Source of the DNA: Odobenus rosmarus divergens
Taxonomy: Eukaryota > Chordata > Mammalia > Carnivora > Odobenidae
Direction: 5' to 3'
DNA: 64,000 nucleotides
Assembly (NCBI RefSeq): GCF_000321225.1
Contig: NW_004450266.1
Coordinates: forward strand, 7,221,245-7,285,244
A program made the translations under genes and the position numbers. The notes beneath the pieces were generated by a model. That model made no database searches. It saw only the letters and a program-made list of their open reading frames with translations, and was not told the DNA's origin. Positions 10,290-21,384 of this stretch are shown one piece after another. Within the stretch, counting starts at the first letter, position 1. Every line of letters starts with the position of its first letter.

Positions 10290-12030
10290 TTTAATGTTTA
10301 CTTTTAATCAAAGTAATTCATTAACATAACTTTAAAAGTCAAATATTTTAAAAGGATTTTCACGCAAAAGAGCAGTCACCTGCCTTCCCATTCTGCACCT
10401 GATGGTCCTCCTCCCCAGAGGCAGCCACTTTCAACTATTTGAGCTGTTTCTTCTGGTTTTTATTTCCATATTACTAGATAATTTGTTTTTACTGCAATTT
10501 CTGGATTTTTAATTCTTAGATATTATCAATATACTTTTTATATTTTACATTGAAGATGATAATTTAACTGTCCTTTTCCTCTTTACACAGACTTCCCTTT
10601 CCCTCATCCTCTCAATATACTTACTTCATAATCTTTGCTTAAACATTAGTATTTCCATCATTATGATTGTGTAAAAATTATTCTGGGCTGAGCCATGTAG
10701 TGTACTATGATGTGCTTTCTTGTGTGAATTTTTGTTTCCTCTTGAGTTTCCAATTGGCTCTCGCTCTCTTTTTTTTCCAGATTTATGTAGTGCTTTAGGC
10801 ACCTGTCACCATTTCATCCCCAAACTGTCTACCAAGTTATAAATCTTCTCTTGATACATTCCAATCCATCAAACAATCTGCCAACTTCTTTTCTTTCCTT
10901 ATATTTGCTTTGATTTCCTTTCCTTTGTCATAGAAATGTAGTTTCCCCTTGTCTCGATGGTTCCAATAGGGACTGGTTGCTTTGGAAGCTTGCTGCTGGC
11001 TTTTGTTTCAGGGTCTCTTGCTCTACCCTATTCCTGGAAATTTGATTAGACTTCATACCTATTATTTATATCTTTGATTTCCAGGATCCCATGGCTTCCC
11101 TTTTTTTGTTTACCCTTCACACTAAGAACAAACATGTGGGAGGTGAAGTTCTTGAGATCTTATTTGGCTGAACACAGAATTCTAGGTTAGAAATAAATTC
11201 CCTATAATTTTAAGGACACTAATGTTTCCATTGTCCTTTTGCTTCCAGTGTTAAGAAGTTTGATACTGTTTTTGCCTCTTTATCCTGTTTTTGTGAACTT
11301 CACCCCTCCCCCACTACTCACGGGAATTTTTTAAGATCTTTTCTTCAGAAATCACACGATGAGTATCTTCTTTCCTCCAGTGTGCTGACCTGTTGCTGGG
11401 TTCTTTTCTCCAGAAACTCTGAGGGATTTCATTGCTGATTTTCTTATTCCCTATTTCCAAAACATCTGTTATTCAGATATTGGAGGTCATAAGGCATTTC
11501 TAATTTTTTAATCTTCCCTTTCCTGTCTTTTTTTTTTTTTTTTTGCCTTTTTGTTCTTTCTGGGAGGTTTTCTCAGCTTTGTCTACCAACCCATTTGTTG
11601 ACATTTTTATTTCTGCTGTCATATTTTTAATTTTCAGGACCTGTTTTAGTGCTTTGGGTATTTTTCTCTTTAAACGGCCTCTAGTTCTGGTTTCATGTAC
11701 ATATCTTTCTTTATCTCTCTAAGGATATTAATGATATATTTTGTGAAAATTTCTACTGTTCCCTGCATTGTTTCTGTTTCTGAGGCTTTAAAAATGTTAT
11801 TTTGCTTTTGTGTTTATTTTTTTATTGTAAGGGCTTTGCTCAGATGTTGATGATCTATGACTACCCATGCCTATTTGACTAAAAACTGATTGGAAATTTT
11901 AGCATGTAAGAGCAAAATCTGTTGCCCAGTGTGCTTGCCTGTAGGATAATCTGGCTAATTTGTTGGTAATTCCTTAACAGTATCTGTAACTCTTTTCTCA
12001 AGGGCCACTCAGTTTCACCAGAAAGGAATC
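10290..12030 (-). mobile_element. ancient L1-like block, antisense
   Basis: Left edge is an antisense L1M end (CCTCCCCAGAGGCAGCCACT). Further in, TTGGCTGAACACAGAATTCT, AGGTTAG and CATTGTCCTTTTGCTTCCAG are the complement of motifs at 33.9-34.5 kb (CAACACTGG..., CCAACTCAGGATTCTA). T-rich, no coding capacity. It may comprise more than one insertion. Confidence 0.5.
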
Positions 12031-12734
12031 TTCCAGTGTTTTCCTGAGGAGGGCAAGACTGGCTGCTAAGATTTTCTAGAAGCCTCATGGGGGAAGGGAT
12101 TGGGAGGCAGTCTTACTATTTCTATATGGATTTTGTTTACTCCTCTCGTTCCTGTTTTCAGCACGGTATATCTACTCTTAGCTGCACTGTTTTCTACACA
12201 TCTGGTTTCTCATTCACTCGTTCACTCTGGACAGTAGATGTCCAGTCATCTCCTTGCCAAGGAGGAGGCAGGCACTCAGGAGGAGAGCAGGACACAGGAG
12301 GAGGGAATCTTAAGACATTCAACCCCACTCAGACCCCTCACTTTTAGAAGTGCGTGAGCTCCCCGTTTCTGAGCTTTCCTGGGGCTCTGCAGTGAAATGA
12401 GATAACTTGTGGGCTTTCACCATGGAGAGTTCTGGTTTATGTCCTCAGGTCTGCCCAAGTCAATTATTTCTTGCCCATCCGCTTTATAGATACAAAATCC
12501 TATTGTCGCCTCTCCAATTATTCTTTTCTTTGTGGTTTTGTGTTTTGTGCCTTTTATTCATTTCTCTTTCGTTTTTGTAGGTGTTGGGGAGGGAGCAGGA
12601 GTAAAAGTCTACAGTAAACCCTCCATGAGCAGCAGATGTCCAAACCCTTCTTTAACACCAGCACTTTAAGAGGCATTCAACTACTTCCAGGGGCTTGAGC
12701 TCCTTCTTGGAGAAGCAGGGCCCTATGTGAATTT
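12031..12734. other. unannotated stretch
   Basis: No confident repeat or gene. An 86-codon open frame (12087-12347) begins near the edge of the antisense L1-like block and has no recognisable domain. Confidence 0.4.
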
Positions 12735-12855
12735 TCGAGCCTAACTTTCCTCACTTTTCAATAGCAGCTAATAGTGCCTGCCTTGTTGGGTGTAGTGAGG
12801 ATTAACTGGGATGCTATCTAGTCTGTATTTTTAGCTCCTAGTCCTTTGAAGAATA
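12735..12855 (+). mobile_element. MIR fragment, sense (weak)
   Basis: AGTGCCTGCCTTGTTGGGTG, then TAGTGAGGATTAACTGGGAT, matches the MIR phrase around CCTCATAGGGTTGTTGTGAGGATTAAATG. Confidence 0.5.
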
Positions 12856-13044
12856 TCAGCTCTGTTTTTCATATTATGATTACTGGCAGGGTGTGTTGGG
12901 GGTGGGAGGAAATTTCATTGGGTTGTTGAGGGAGAACGAATGCACAGGGAACTAGACAAGCCTCTTTTACAAATGCGTTGGTGACAAATTCTGGCTTACA
13001 GAAAGTAATAAGGGTAATGACAATAACTAATTTTCCTAAGAATG

Positions 13045-13250
13045 TATATGCATCACCATGCTTTATATGGTATCTCAATTAAACATCACAACATACCTAT
13101 AAAGAAGTACCATTATTACCTCCATTTTAGAAATGAGCAAAGAGAGGCGGGGAGACGTTCAATCACTTGGTCAATATCACACAACAAAGATGTGGCTGAT
13201 CTCAGATTAAAACCCGCAATCTGTCTAGAGCTGTTACTTGTAATACCGAG
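13045..13250 (-). mobile_element. MIR SINE, antisense
   Basis: GTATCTCAATTAAACATCAC, AGAAATGAGCAAAGAGAGG, a TTGGTCAATATCACACAACA block and CAGATTAAAACCCGCAATC follow the antisense MIR order. Confidence 0.8.
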
Positions 13251-13252
13251 GC

Positions 13253-13415
13253 CAGAGCTTCTCAGACTTTCCTGTGCTCACAAATCACCTGGGGATCTGT
13301 TACCGTGCAGACTCGAGTTTGGTAGGTTTGGCATCAGGCTGAGATTCTTCTTTTCTACCAAGCTCCCAGATGACGCCGATGCTGCTGGTCCAGGGGGTCG
13401 AACTTTAAGTAATGA
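13253..13415 (-). mobile_element. MER5A-type hAT nonautonomous DNA transposon
   Basis: Left: CAGAGCTTCTCAGACTTTCC, ACAAATCACCTGGGGATCTG. Right: GATGCTGCTGGTCCAGGG, AACTTTAAG. This is the reverse complement order of MER5A (start TCTCAAAGTGTGGTCC with GACCAGCAGCATCAGC; end near AAGTTTGAGAACC). A dead element with eroded inverted ends. Confidence 0.8.
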
Positions 13416-14224
13416 AGCTTCAGACTGTGGTCTCTCTAAGGCAGCTGCATCGTGTGGCACCTAGTTGCCCAGGTACAAAAGAGGCCATACGAACAGTAAT
13501 GGTCCCCAACTCACTGCTTCCTCCCCACGTGTGCACAAGCAGGACCACCAGATACTCATTTCTCCCCGCTATACACATTCCCCAGGAGTCCCTGGTGTGT
13601 CTCATGAGTGCTCCCAGTCCTCTCTACTGCTTTGGCTGCAAGATGCTCACGTCTTTCCACCAGCTTTGAAATCGCTTGAGGGTAGCCCTTCACCATTCCC
13701 ACGGCTTCTAGGGCCTTCCCTGAGCATGCCACATCTGAAGCTGTAGCTAGGTGCTCGGACACAAGACCCTTGAGGTGCAGAAAGGCGGTGAGTTCCTTCC
13801 TGCTGGCCCTCATCAGTGTTGTGCTATGTTCCTTACAGAAATAGGGAGAATCCCCTTCCTACTCCAAGTCACCTGGATCCCCAGCAGCAGCCCTAAATCT
13901 CCCAGGTTCCTTGTGAAAATAGCCGCCAGCTGCAGCCTGTAGGCTTACTGATGCAGGGAAATAAAACTTCTGTCCTCCTGTGTCTCTTTCTCCCTCGTTA
14001 GCCTCTGCCCCCAGCAATCCTAGAATTCACTACTCTGGAAGCGAGTCTAACCCAGGCCAGCTTCCAGCTTGGGTGGAAGAGGTGATGGTCCATTGATTTG
14101 CCAGACAGCTAGCTAGTTGTGAATCTCAGTTTAGGTCCAGTTAGAACCCTGCTGCACGGATGACACAAGGCTTAGTAAAGGAAACTAGGAGAGGCATCTT
14201 AAAGACTCAAGTACATCAGAGGGC
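13416..14224. other. unannotated stretch, slightly GC-richer
   Basis: No repeat family recognised. Overlapping short open frames on both strands (60-93 codons) are mutually exclusive shadows. AAATAAAAC near 13959 resembles a poly-A signal, but nothing else indicates a transcript end. Confidence 0.4.
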
Positions 14225-14350
14225 CAATGGAAAGCACTGGAATAAGACTGGGGTCTGAGGTTGGAGAACCACCTCTGTCTCTACTTAGCTGTGTGACCTT
14301 GGACTTTTCAGTCACCCTCTCTGATTGTTTCCAAAACTACACAAAATAAG
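14225..14350 (+). mobile_element. MIR SINE, sense
   Basis: AAAGCACTGGAATAAGACTG, then TACTTAGCTGTGTGACCTTG and a CACCCTCTCTGATTGTTTCC stretch give the sense MIR order. Confidence 0.75.
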
Positions 14351-14461
14351 GGGGAAGGCTCACCCTTCCTCTAATTCTCAGTTTTCTCTGTAAAGTGTAG
14401 GAGTTGGACCAAATGTGAGGTGTAAAGTGGAGTTGGACCACATGAACTCAAAGTATTATGT

Positions 14462-14950
14462 AGAGGTTTCAAACCACAGGCTCTTGGGCTGTATTCAGCC
14501 CACAGGCATGTTTTGCTTGATCCTTACAGCATTTTTAAAATGTTGAATCAGTTGCCAGCCTTTAAAACTAAGGAGCTTTTGCATAAAATCTCGTTTCCTG
14601 CCTTTTCTTGAAAGATCAGAAAATTGGCAACAAGGGTCACGCATTCCTGGAGAGCCACTATTGGCCTGAACTGCCTTGTGACTGTCCTTTTAAAGACGCA
14701 GGTGCCGGGGCGGCTGGGTGGCTCAGTCATTGAGCATCTGCCTTTGGCTCAGGTCATGATCCCAGGGTCCTGGGATCGAGCCCCGCATCGGGCTCCCTGC
14801 CCGGCGGGAAGCCTGCTTCTCCCTCTCCTGCTCCCCCTGCTTGTGTTCCTGTTCTTGCTGTGTCTCTCTCTGTCAAATAAATAAATAAAATCTTAAAAAA
14901 AAAAAGAGGCCACTGTCGCAGCCCTTAGCAGGCCCCTATTACCCATCTAT
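14462..14950. mobile_element. old DNA-transposon-like repeat of unknown family, split by a SINE
   Basis: GGGCTGTATTCAGCCCACAG opens a block resembling a dispersed mammalian repeat (AGCATTTTTAAAATGTTGAA, TTGCCAGCC, GATCAGAAAATTGGCAACA). Family name not recalled with confidence. A SINE interrupts it at 14706. Confidence 0.4.
14706..14905 (+). mobile_element. CAN-SINE
   Basis: CGGGGCGGCTGGGTGGCTCA, GGGATCGAGCCCCGCATCGG and AAATAAATAAATAAAATCTT-A tail. One base in the usual CGCCTGGG head is changed (CGGCTGGG). No clean target duplication seen. Confidence 0.95.
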
Positions 14951-15124
14951 ATTGTCTGCACAAATCCTGTAAGTTGTTACGTCGGTGTTTCCTGGGTAGT
15001 GGTGGCAGTAGATAGCTGGACAATGTCAGGTTAGTAGTACTTAATCCTTTCTAAGACGCAGTGTCCAAATTGCAGAACGGGGAAAATAAATGCTCATATT
15101 ATTGCATTGACTGTATTAATGAGA

Positions 15125-15510
15125 CAGAGCTGGGGTCAGTGGACTTTTCTGCAAAAGACCGATGAGCATCTATTTTCAGCTTTGCCGGCCACATAAGATC
15201 GCTGTTGCATATTCCTGTCCTTATTGCTTTTTGGTTTGTTTGTTTCACAATTTTTTTAAAAATGTGCACATTCGGGATGCCAGGGTGGTTCGGTTGGTTG
15301 AGCGTCTGACTTCAGCTTGGGTCATGATCTCAGGGTCCCGGGATTGAGGTCTGCGTCGGGCTCTTTGCTAGGCGGGGAGCCTGCTTCTTCCTCTGCAACC
15401 CCCGCCCCGCTCTCTCTCTCCGACAAATAAATAAATAACATCTTTTTAAAAATGTGCTCATTCTTAGCTCTCGGGCTGTATAAAAACACGCTCCTGGGCA
15501 GCTGACCCCT
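15125..15510. mobile_element. hAT-like DNA transposon remnant split by a SINE
   Basis: Left: TCAGTGGACTTTTCTGCAAA, TCAGCTTTGCCGGCCACATA, AAGATCGCTGTTGCATATTC. Right of the SINE: TCTCGGGCTGTATAAAAACA, GGGCAGCTGACCCCTG. This follows a common dispersed element (GGACTTTTTCTGTAAAGGGC, TTTGCGGGCCACATA, ACCCCTG end). Family name uncertain. Confidence 0.55.
15274..15442 (+). mobile_element. CAN-SINE, compact tail, long target duplication
   Basis: GGGATGCCAGGGTGGTTCGG head, GGGATTGAGGTCTGCGTCGG in place of the usual B-box region, and a short CT tract. A 21-bp flank ending AAAATGTGCACATTC (15253-15273) recurs with one mismatch at 15443-15463. Confidence 0.93.
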
Positions 15511-16439
15511 GAAAGAGATGACGCAAAGTGCTTCCAGTAACGCCTGTCAACACTGAACGTCAACCAGTGTACCTCTCGTTATCGTGAGTTCAGTCCTCTC
15601 ATTCTCTGACTCTGGGACATGGGTGACTCCACGGTGCCCATCAGAAGTCCCCAGTGGCTGTTTTGATTCTCTTTGGACAGTGCGGGGGGGGCGGGGGGGC
15701 AGCATTTTGTCTGTTGAGATGCGTCTTTCCAAATAGGAAGCCCTGCGTGGAAGAGCGCTTCAAACCAGCACGACAAATACGGTGCAACTGTGTCATCGCC
15801 ATGCAATCAAAGCCCTTGTGTAAGCCAAATGCTACAGCGCATCCCCACTCCAGTCATTCTGTCCGAAACTTTCCCCAGCAATCACAGCTGGAAGAGGAGT
15901 TGGAGGCCCTTACAAATCAGATTCCAGGTTCTCATAGCCTTCCTCCTTTGTTTCGGTCCTTTAGCTCCCCTCCTGCCCGTCCCCTCCAATAATACCCCTG
16001 GCACTGTATTATTTATTATGTAACTTGAAGACCAGGGATGCAGCTTGGGATGAGAGACACTTGACAAAGTGAAACTGCATTGTGTTGCAGGTCTCTCCTG
16101 CGTGTGGCTTGGCATAATTAAAAAAAAAAAAGAGAGAGAGAGAGAGAGACATGATATTGTTTTCTCATTCAAAGAATGTGATAGCTGAATCTAAAGAAAT
16201 GTCATTATTTCCTGTGGTGTCCAAGGGCCCCGAAGATAGCATGCATTAAATAAAGGAGCCAAGGAGCACATCAAGAGATTGTTTGGCAGATACACGTACT
16301 TATTTTCACTTGCTGGTTCTGCACCAAGAAACAGACCAAAATCATATATAGGGGCAGGGTCAAGTTCCTTGAAAGACTTTGACCTAAATTTCCTTGGTCT
16401 GGACTCTGTGCATCATGTTTAGGGGGGACTTACCGCTCT
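15511..16439. other. unannotated stretch with G-run and GA tract
   Basis: Contains a G-rich run near 15681-15699 and a poly-A plus GA tract (see next entry). Overlapping frames of 112 and 77 codons at 15654-16023 are unrecognised and overlap an antisense 96-codon frame; none supported as a gene. Confidence 0.4.
16119..16149. repeat. A-run followed by GA dinucleotide array
   Basis: Twelve or so A, then about nine GA units. Could be the eroded tail of an untraceable retrotransposon. Confidence 0.85.
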
Positions 16440-17065
16440 TCCACTCATGTAGCAACACTGCCTGAGCACCTACTATGTGTCAGACCCTGTGCTAAGTACT
16501 AGAAATGGAGGGATGAATGAATCAAGGGCCCAGAAATCCAAGAATTTATGGTCTAGTTAGGAAGACAGGTGTGTGAAAGAGTCTCAATGTAAAGTATTAA
16601 TTACTGCTATTATAGCAAGAGTCCACACTTAATAAGTACTTGCTACATGCCAGGCATTATCTTAAGTGCTGTTTACAAGATTAATTCATTCAGTTCTCTC
16701 AACAAGCCTGAGGGTTACATGCCATTATAAATTTCCATTTCAGGGATGGAGAAACTGAGGCCAGAGGCTATGCAATTCTTAATTCTTTAGGACCGTGTAA
16801 TTAGTAAGGGGTAGGGCTCTGATTCAAACATGAGGAACCTGACTTCAGGCCCAGAACCCTCGAAAGACACAAAACAGCCCCTTAATAAAGGGCTTGGATT
16901 ATATTCTGGGAACACAGCACAGAAAAGCCCCTAATTCTGCCTGTAGGGGTCAGAGAACACATGAGACAACATGACAATGACATTTGTCTGAAAGATTCCC
17001 TTCACAGGGAAGCCAGGCAGGACATTTCAGGCAGAGAAGAAGCATATGCTTAGAGGATGATATTT
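16440..17065 (-). mobile_element. L2 LINE, antisense, interrupted by a MIR
   Basis: Left part: TGAGCACCTACTATGTGTCA, GACCCTGTGCTAAGTACTAG, AATTTATGGTCTAGTTAGG. Right part (16885-17065): AAGCCCCTAATTCTGCCTGT and AGGACATTTCAGGCAGAGAA, the next L2 section inward. A MIR occupies 16610-16862 between them. Confidence 0.75.
16610..16862 (-). mobile_element. MIR SINE, antisense, within L2
   Basis: AATAAGTACTTGCTACATGC, CAGGCATTATCTTAAGTGCT, GATGGAGAAACTGAGGCCAG and a GGGGTAGGGCTCTGATTCAA block. Close to full length. Confidence 0.85.
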
Positions 17066-17110
17066 GTAACAGACACTAAAAAGAGAATATTCAAACCGGA
17101 CTGTTAGGCT

Positions 17111-17341
17111 TTTCTCTTTCTCTTTCTCTTTCTTTCTTTCTTTTTTTTTTTTTTTTTAAGATTTTATTTATTTGACAGAGAGAGACACAGCAAGAGAGGG
17201 AACACAAGCAGGGAGAGTGGGAGAGGGAGAAGCAGGCTTCCCGTGGAGCAGGGAGCCCGATGTGGGGCTCAATCCCAGAACCTTGAGATCACAACCCGAG
17301 CCGAAGGCAGACACTTAACGACTGAGCCACCCAGGTGCCCC
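17111..17341 (-). mobile_element. CAN-SINE, antisense, with expanded CTTT tail
   Basis: CTTT/T-rich tract 17111-17157 followed by AAGATTTTATTTATTTGACA and ending GAGCCACCCAGGTGCCCC. The A-tail has become an (AAAG)n microsatellite. A pyrimidine-rich duplication (CTTTTCTCTTT-like) is plausible but not clean. Confidence 0.94.
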
Positions 17342-17414
17342 TACTCTTTTTCTTTTTTTTAAACAACACTCAGAATTACCAGTCGTGGCTTATTCAGTAT
17401 CAGTTTTCTATGCA

Positions 17415-17512
17415 ATTCTGGAACTTCAGGAGGGCAGGTGCCTGTCTTGTTGACTACTATATGCCTACTTCCCAGCACATGCTTAATAAATATATTTTGA
17501 GATGAAAGAACA
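17415..17512 (+). mobile_element. L2 LINE 3' end
   Basis: AGGAGGGCAGGTGCCTGTCT, CCCAGCACATGCTTAATAAA, TATATTTTGAGATGAAAGAA: the sense L2 terminus. Confidence 0.75.
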
Positions 17513-18367
17513 AATCTAGTTAAGGTTACACAAGAAGATGAGGATTAAGCTAATATATCCACTATGGACAAGGGTTAAGACTCAGCTTTATTTTATGCTC
17601 AGAGTAGCATTTTAAAATTCTCATTTCACACTGCTTTTATTTTAGACATGCCCATGGCATTCTTAAAAGGCTTTAAAAGCACAGTATTGTCGTAACTCCC
17701 ATTACTATATGTATCAGTAACATTCAGTACATATATCTGGAGCAATTATTCTGTGCATAAAATTCTAAGCATAATGTTCTACTTTACCCATGATAGCCAT
17801 TAATTAGATGAAATGAAATGATGTTACAGTTGCATGCAGCCTGTTTTTAAGTGCAAATCCGTGTGTGAGAAGAAAGGAACTTTCTTTTTTTTCCCCATAG
17901 AAGAAAATCATGTCCATGGCCAACGTAGAAGCCTCCCAAGTAGCTTTTCTTAGGGAAGCTGGCAGGACTGTCTAAAGAAAAGGAATGTTTTGACTTTGCT
18001 AGTCAGATAAGCAAAGGTGTCTAAGACTGGGGGTAAGAGGAAAAACATGGGATCCAACTGCCAAAAACTTTGGGATAGGTCCCTAGAAGTTTTGGCAATT
18101 TCATGGTTTCTTTTTAAGACATATTTGCAAGTACCATATTTCTCAATGTGATATTTGTAAAGATATCACTGAGAATAGCATTTGTCCGGAAGGCTATTCC
18201 AACTCTTAGAGATACTGAAAGCATGGGGCAAGCATAGAGTCAAGTGAGTTGAAGGGGAAATCTTTTCATCAATTCTGGTTTTCTAACATCTCTGTGAATC
18301 GGGGACCCCTTCCTGGTAATTTTTTTCCACCAATAATCATTTTTGATTAAGAAATTTTTATAGAAAA
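17513..18367. other. unannotated stretch
   Basis: AT-rich, unique-looking. No repeat or gene recognised. Confidence 0.45.
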
Positions 18368-18950
18368 GGGAACCCTCTTTCTGTTGGTGAGGATGCAAAT
18401 TGGTGCAGCCACTCTGGAAGACAGTATGAAGGTTCCTCAAAAAGTTAAAAATAGAGCTACCCTATGATCCAGCAATTTCCAGTATCCAGTAAATATCCTA
18501 GGTATTTACCCAAAGGATACAAAAGTACAAATTTGAAGGGATACATGCACCTCTGTGTTTATAGCAGCATTATCAACAACAGCCAAACTATGGAAAGAGC
18601 CCAAGTGTCCATCAACTGATGACTAGATAAAGAAGATGTGGTATATATGTACAATGGAATATTACGGAGCCATCCAAAAGAATGAAATCTTGTCATTTGC
18701 AACAACATGGATGGAACTAGAGAGTATTATGCTAAGTGAAATAAGTCAGTCAGAGAAAGACAAATACCATATGATTTCACTCATATGTGGAATTTAGGAA
18801 ACAAAACAGCTGAACATATGGGGGCGGGGGAGAAAGAGAGAGAGGGAAGCAAACCAGAAGAGACTCTTAGCAATAGAGAACAAAATGAGGATTGATGGAG
18901 GGAGGCGGCTGGGCGATGGGCTAAATGGGTATTAAGAGATAGTAAGAAGT
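18368..18950 (+). mobile_element. carnivoran L1 fragment (ORF2 end plus 3' UTR)
   Basis: GGTGCAGCCACTCTGGAAGA, CCTATGATCCAGCAATTTCC, TTTATAGCAGCATTATCAAC, ACAACATGGATGGAACTAGA, then a GAGAAAGACAAATACCATAT 3' UTR. The frame is broken. The expected terminal section and poly-A are missing, so it is truncated at both ends. Confidence 0.92.
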
Positions 18951-19377
18951 ATAAATCAAAGATCCCAGAGCAGTGTCCACTGCTGCCTCCAGGGGGCCCT
19001 ACCCTCCCAAACGAAGGCGGCAGTTTCCAGGAGCTCCCCTGGAGGTGGGTTTCCTCTGGGTAACAGTGGATCTTCAGACGTTTCCGCATATCCAAGGATA
19101 AAGCAAAGAAGAGAGCTTTGCGTTTGTCTTCAGGCAAACAGGAGGCTGGCACTGGCCAGGGTGCCCTCCCCTCTCCGATCGCATTTCCAAATCTGCGAGC
19201 GGAACAGGAATGGCAGCAACAGGCACATGTCCCTTCAGACAGAAAACAAAAACAAGTGGTGACTTGCCTAACCCTGGACTTGAAAAGAGGTTTATGGCTG
19301 GAAACCACGTGTTACCTGGCTCTGCGCTGAGCTCCGAGACAGTATGAAAGATGAGAATCATTCTTGTCTTCTTCCCA
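18951..19377. other. unique GC-richer stretch
   Basis: No repeat family recognised. It abuts the L1, so the antisense 175-codon frame (18781-19308) straddles L1 and this sequence and cannot be a real gene as drawn. Smaller frames on both strands are unrecognised. Confidence 0.4.
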
Positions 19378-19500
19378 CACCTATTTATTGTGTGTTCACA
19401 GTACCCTGGCCACTGTGCTAAGCACTAAGGAGATCACAGAGAGCAAATGCAGAGATGGCCCCTAGGGAGGACGTCACAGCTTACCAGAATCTTCCCTGTA
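19378..19500 (-). mobile_element. L2 LINE 3' fragment, antisense
   Basis: TATTTATTGTGTGTTCACAG, CCACTGTGCTAAGCACTAAG, then AGATGGCCCCTAGGGAGG. Antisense L2 order. Confidence 0.65.
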
Positions 19501-19739
19501 TATTACCTCAGAAATGCGAAATAGGCATTGTTGATGACTCCATGCTACAGATAGAGAAATTGAAGCCAACAGCCGGAACACCTGAGTTTAATGCAAAGGA
19601 GTGGAGTTGAGAGTTACACTTGGATAGCCTGGCTGGAAAGCCAGGGCACTTTGCATGGTGCCTGTGGTCTCCCCATTTCTGTACCACCAACAGCAACACA
19701 GGTGTCTGCAGAATGTTGGGCAGCTGACGAAAAACGTTT

Positions 19740-19935
19740 GCTTACGTGATTTTATTTGTTGGACCACAATTCTGTCTATAGGTATTTTGCTAGTATTATA
19801 TCCATCTTTCATTGATAAAATTGACCCAGAGAGAAACGGTGGTCTGTCCAAGATCCCCCAGCAAGAGCCAGAGCAGAGACCAGCTTCTAAGACTTCTGAT
19901 GCCAAGCTTTGTCTGCCATATGCCAACTCCCAGTT
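19740..19935 (-). mobile_element. MIR SINE, antisense
   Basis: TGACCCAGAGAGAAACGGTG, GTCTGTCCAAGATCCCCCAG and GAGCAGAGACCAGCTTCTAA follow antisense MIR. Confidence 0.65.
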
Positions 19936-21084
19936 TAAATATTTCTAAATTCAGAATTCTTGATCCATGTTTTCCCTGTTTTAGATTATTGCCATAACCT
20001 ATGCAAATTACAGTTAAATTCCTGCTACTAGGCCATTTTGTGACAAAAACCCCAATAATCAGTGAACCAGGGCCTATGGGCTTGCACAATTGTTTATGGT
20101 TAACTCTGAGAGCTGCTATTACTCTATCTGTGCTACAGCAAACCAGTTACTCGTATCTGCAAGCTGGCTACTCTACTAAGTTTTTCTTTATCCCCCCGAA
20201 GCAAAAAGGGAGAAACCATCTCCTAACATATGGAAGCATTTCTATACTGCTAGATTTTCTGATGAGGGTGGGGTGGGATGGTGGAAGTGTGATTTGCAAC
20301 CATGTGTCAGAAGAAATACATATTTTTGAGTGAGGCTGATTGGTCCAGGTTCCGCGTGGCAAAAGTTGTCTCCAGAAAAGAATTTTTCCCTCCACGTTAC
20401 CACACTTGACCATTTTGGGAAAACAAGTGCTTTCTGAATCTGCTTAACACTTGTGATGACCCCAAATCCAGAAAATCCTGGCTTTTTGTTCTTATACTAA
20501 TGCTGACGATGCTCTGGTAAGCTAAGATTTCTTTCTGCCCACTGCTTCCCAACAGGGCACCAACAGGGAGCTGGGGCCTTCCTTCAAGTCTAGCATCTCC
20601 ATTTGTGACCGCACTAGAGATTTCTCTTAAGTAAATTAAATGACTAAATACGTAAGTACTGTCTGAGTAGATGGTACCTTTAAACTCAGAATTCCCAACA
20701 TGATAATTTTATGAGTAAACCTATACATAATACATTATTCTATTCTCAAACGAACAAAAGGCTTCTAAAGCTGCAAAGGGCATGACAATATGACACATAT
20801 TGTTAATGTTCTAAGAATTATCCACTTTTCTCCTTCAAACAATGCCTTTCCCTTTGTTTGGATTGAAATTTTTATGGCACTGGGCTAATGCACCAGATGA
20901 AGACCTCTCAGCTACATAGGTACTTCCCTACCTAATTTGCTATTTAGAAATGTGTATAGATAGAAATCGTCTGCGTGATGTGGAAGGATGTGTGGACTAT
21001 TCTAAACCAGAGGGTCTGACTCTATTTCCCCTGCTTTGTCATTTTAACAGTGGCTTAAAAGTAACTGCATGTATGGCTCTCCCC
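19936..21084. other. unannotated stretch
   Basis: AT-rich unique sequence, with overlapping 110- and 81-codon frames on opposite strands (20001-20413) and no recognisable domain. Nothing supported. Confidence 0.4.
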
Positions 21085-21290
21085 CTGGTTTTCTAAGAGC
21101 CCCCACAAACATCGCTCATTTATTCCTTATTGCATTTCTGGCACAAAAGCTAAGTGGGTTATTATATTCCTTGTTTCACAGATGAGGAAACTGAGGATCG
21201 GAGAGTCTAGGTAACTTCTCTCAGTTACATGAAGGAGGAGTGATTTGAATTCAATTCTGTCTGACTCTTCTGCAGAATTCACCCCCTTGC
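21085..21290 (-). mobile_element. MIR SINE, antisense
   Basis: CAGATGAGGAAACTGAGGAT, GGTAACTTCTCTCAGTTACA and a GATTTGAATTCAATTCTGTC block. Confidence 0.8.
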
Positions 21291-21345
21291 TGGGGGTTTG
21301 TTGGTATTCAGGGTGCCTTCCCATGGTGTGGAAGAAGGACCACCG

Positions 21346-21379
21346 GACCGGAAGTCAAGCAGCAGACCGGAAGTCAAGC
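21346..21379. repeat. short tandem duplication, period 19 bp
   Basis: GACCGGAAGTCAAGC occurs at 21346-21360 and 21365-21379. It lies just upstream of the MIR below. Confidence 0.85.
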
Positions 21380-21384
21380 GACAG

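Noticed and set aside
13042..13464. 140-codon sense frame
   Set aside because: Almost entirely inside an antisense MIR and a MER5A-type element.
18781..19308. Longest open frame, 175 codons, antisense
   Set aside because: Runs from unique sequence into an L1 3' UTR on the opposite strand to the L1; no domain and a competing sense frame.
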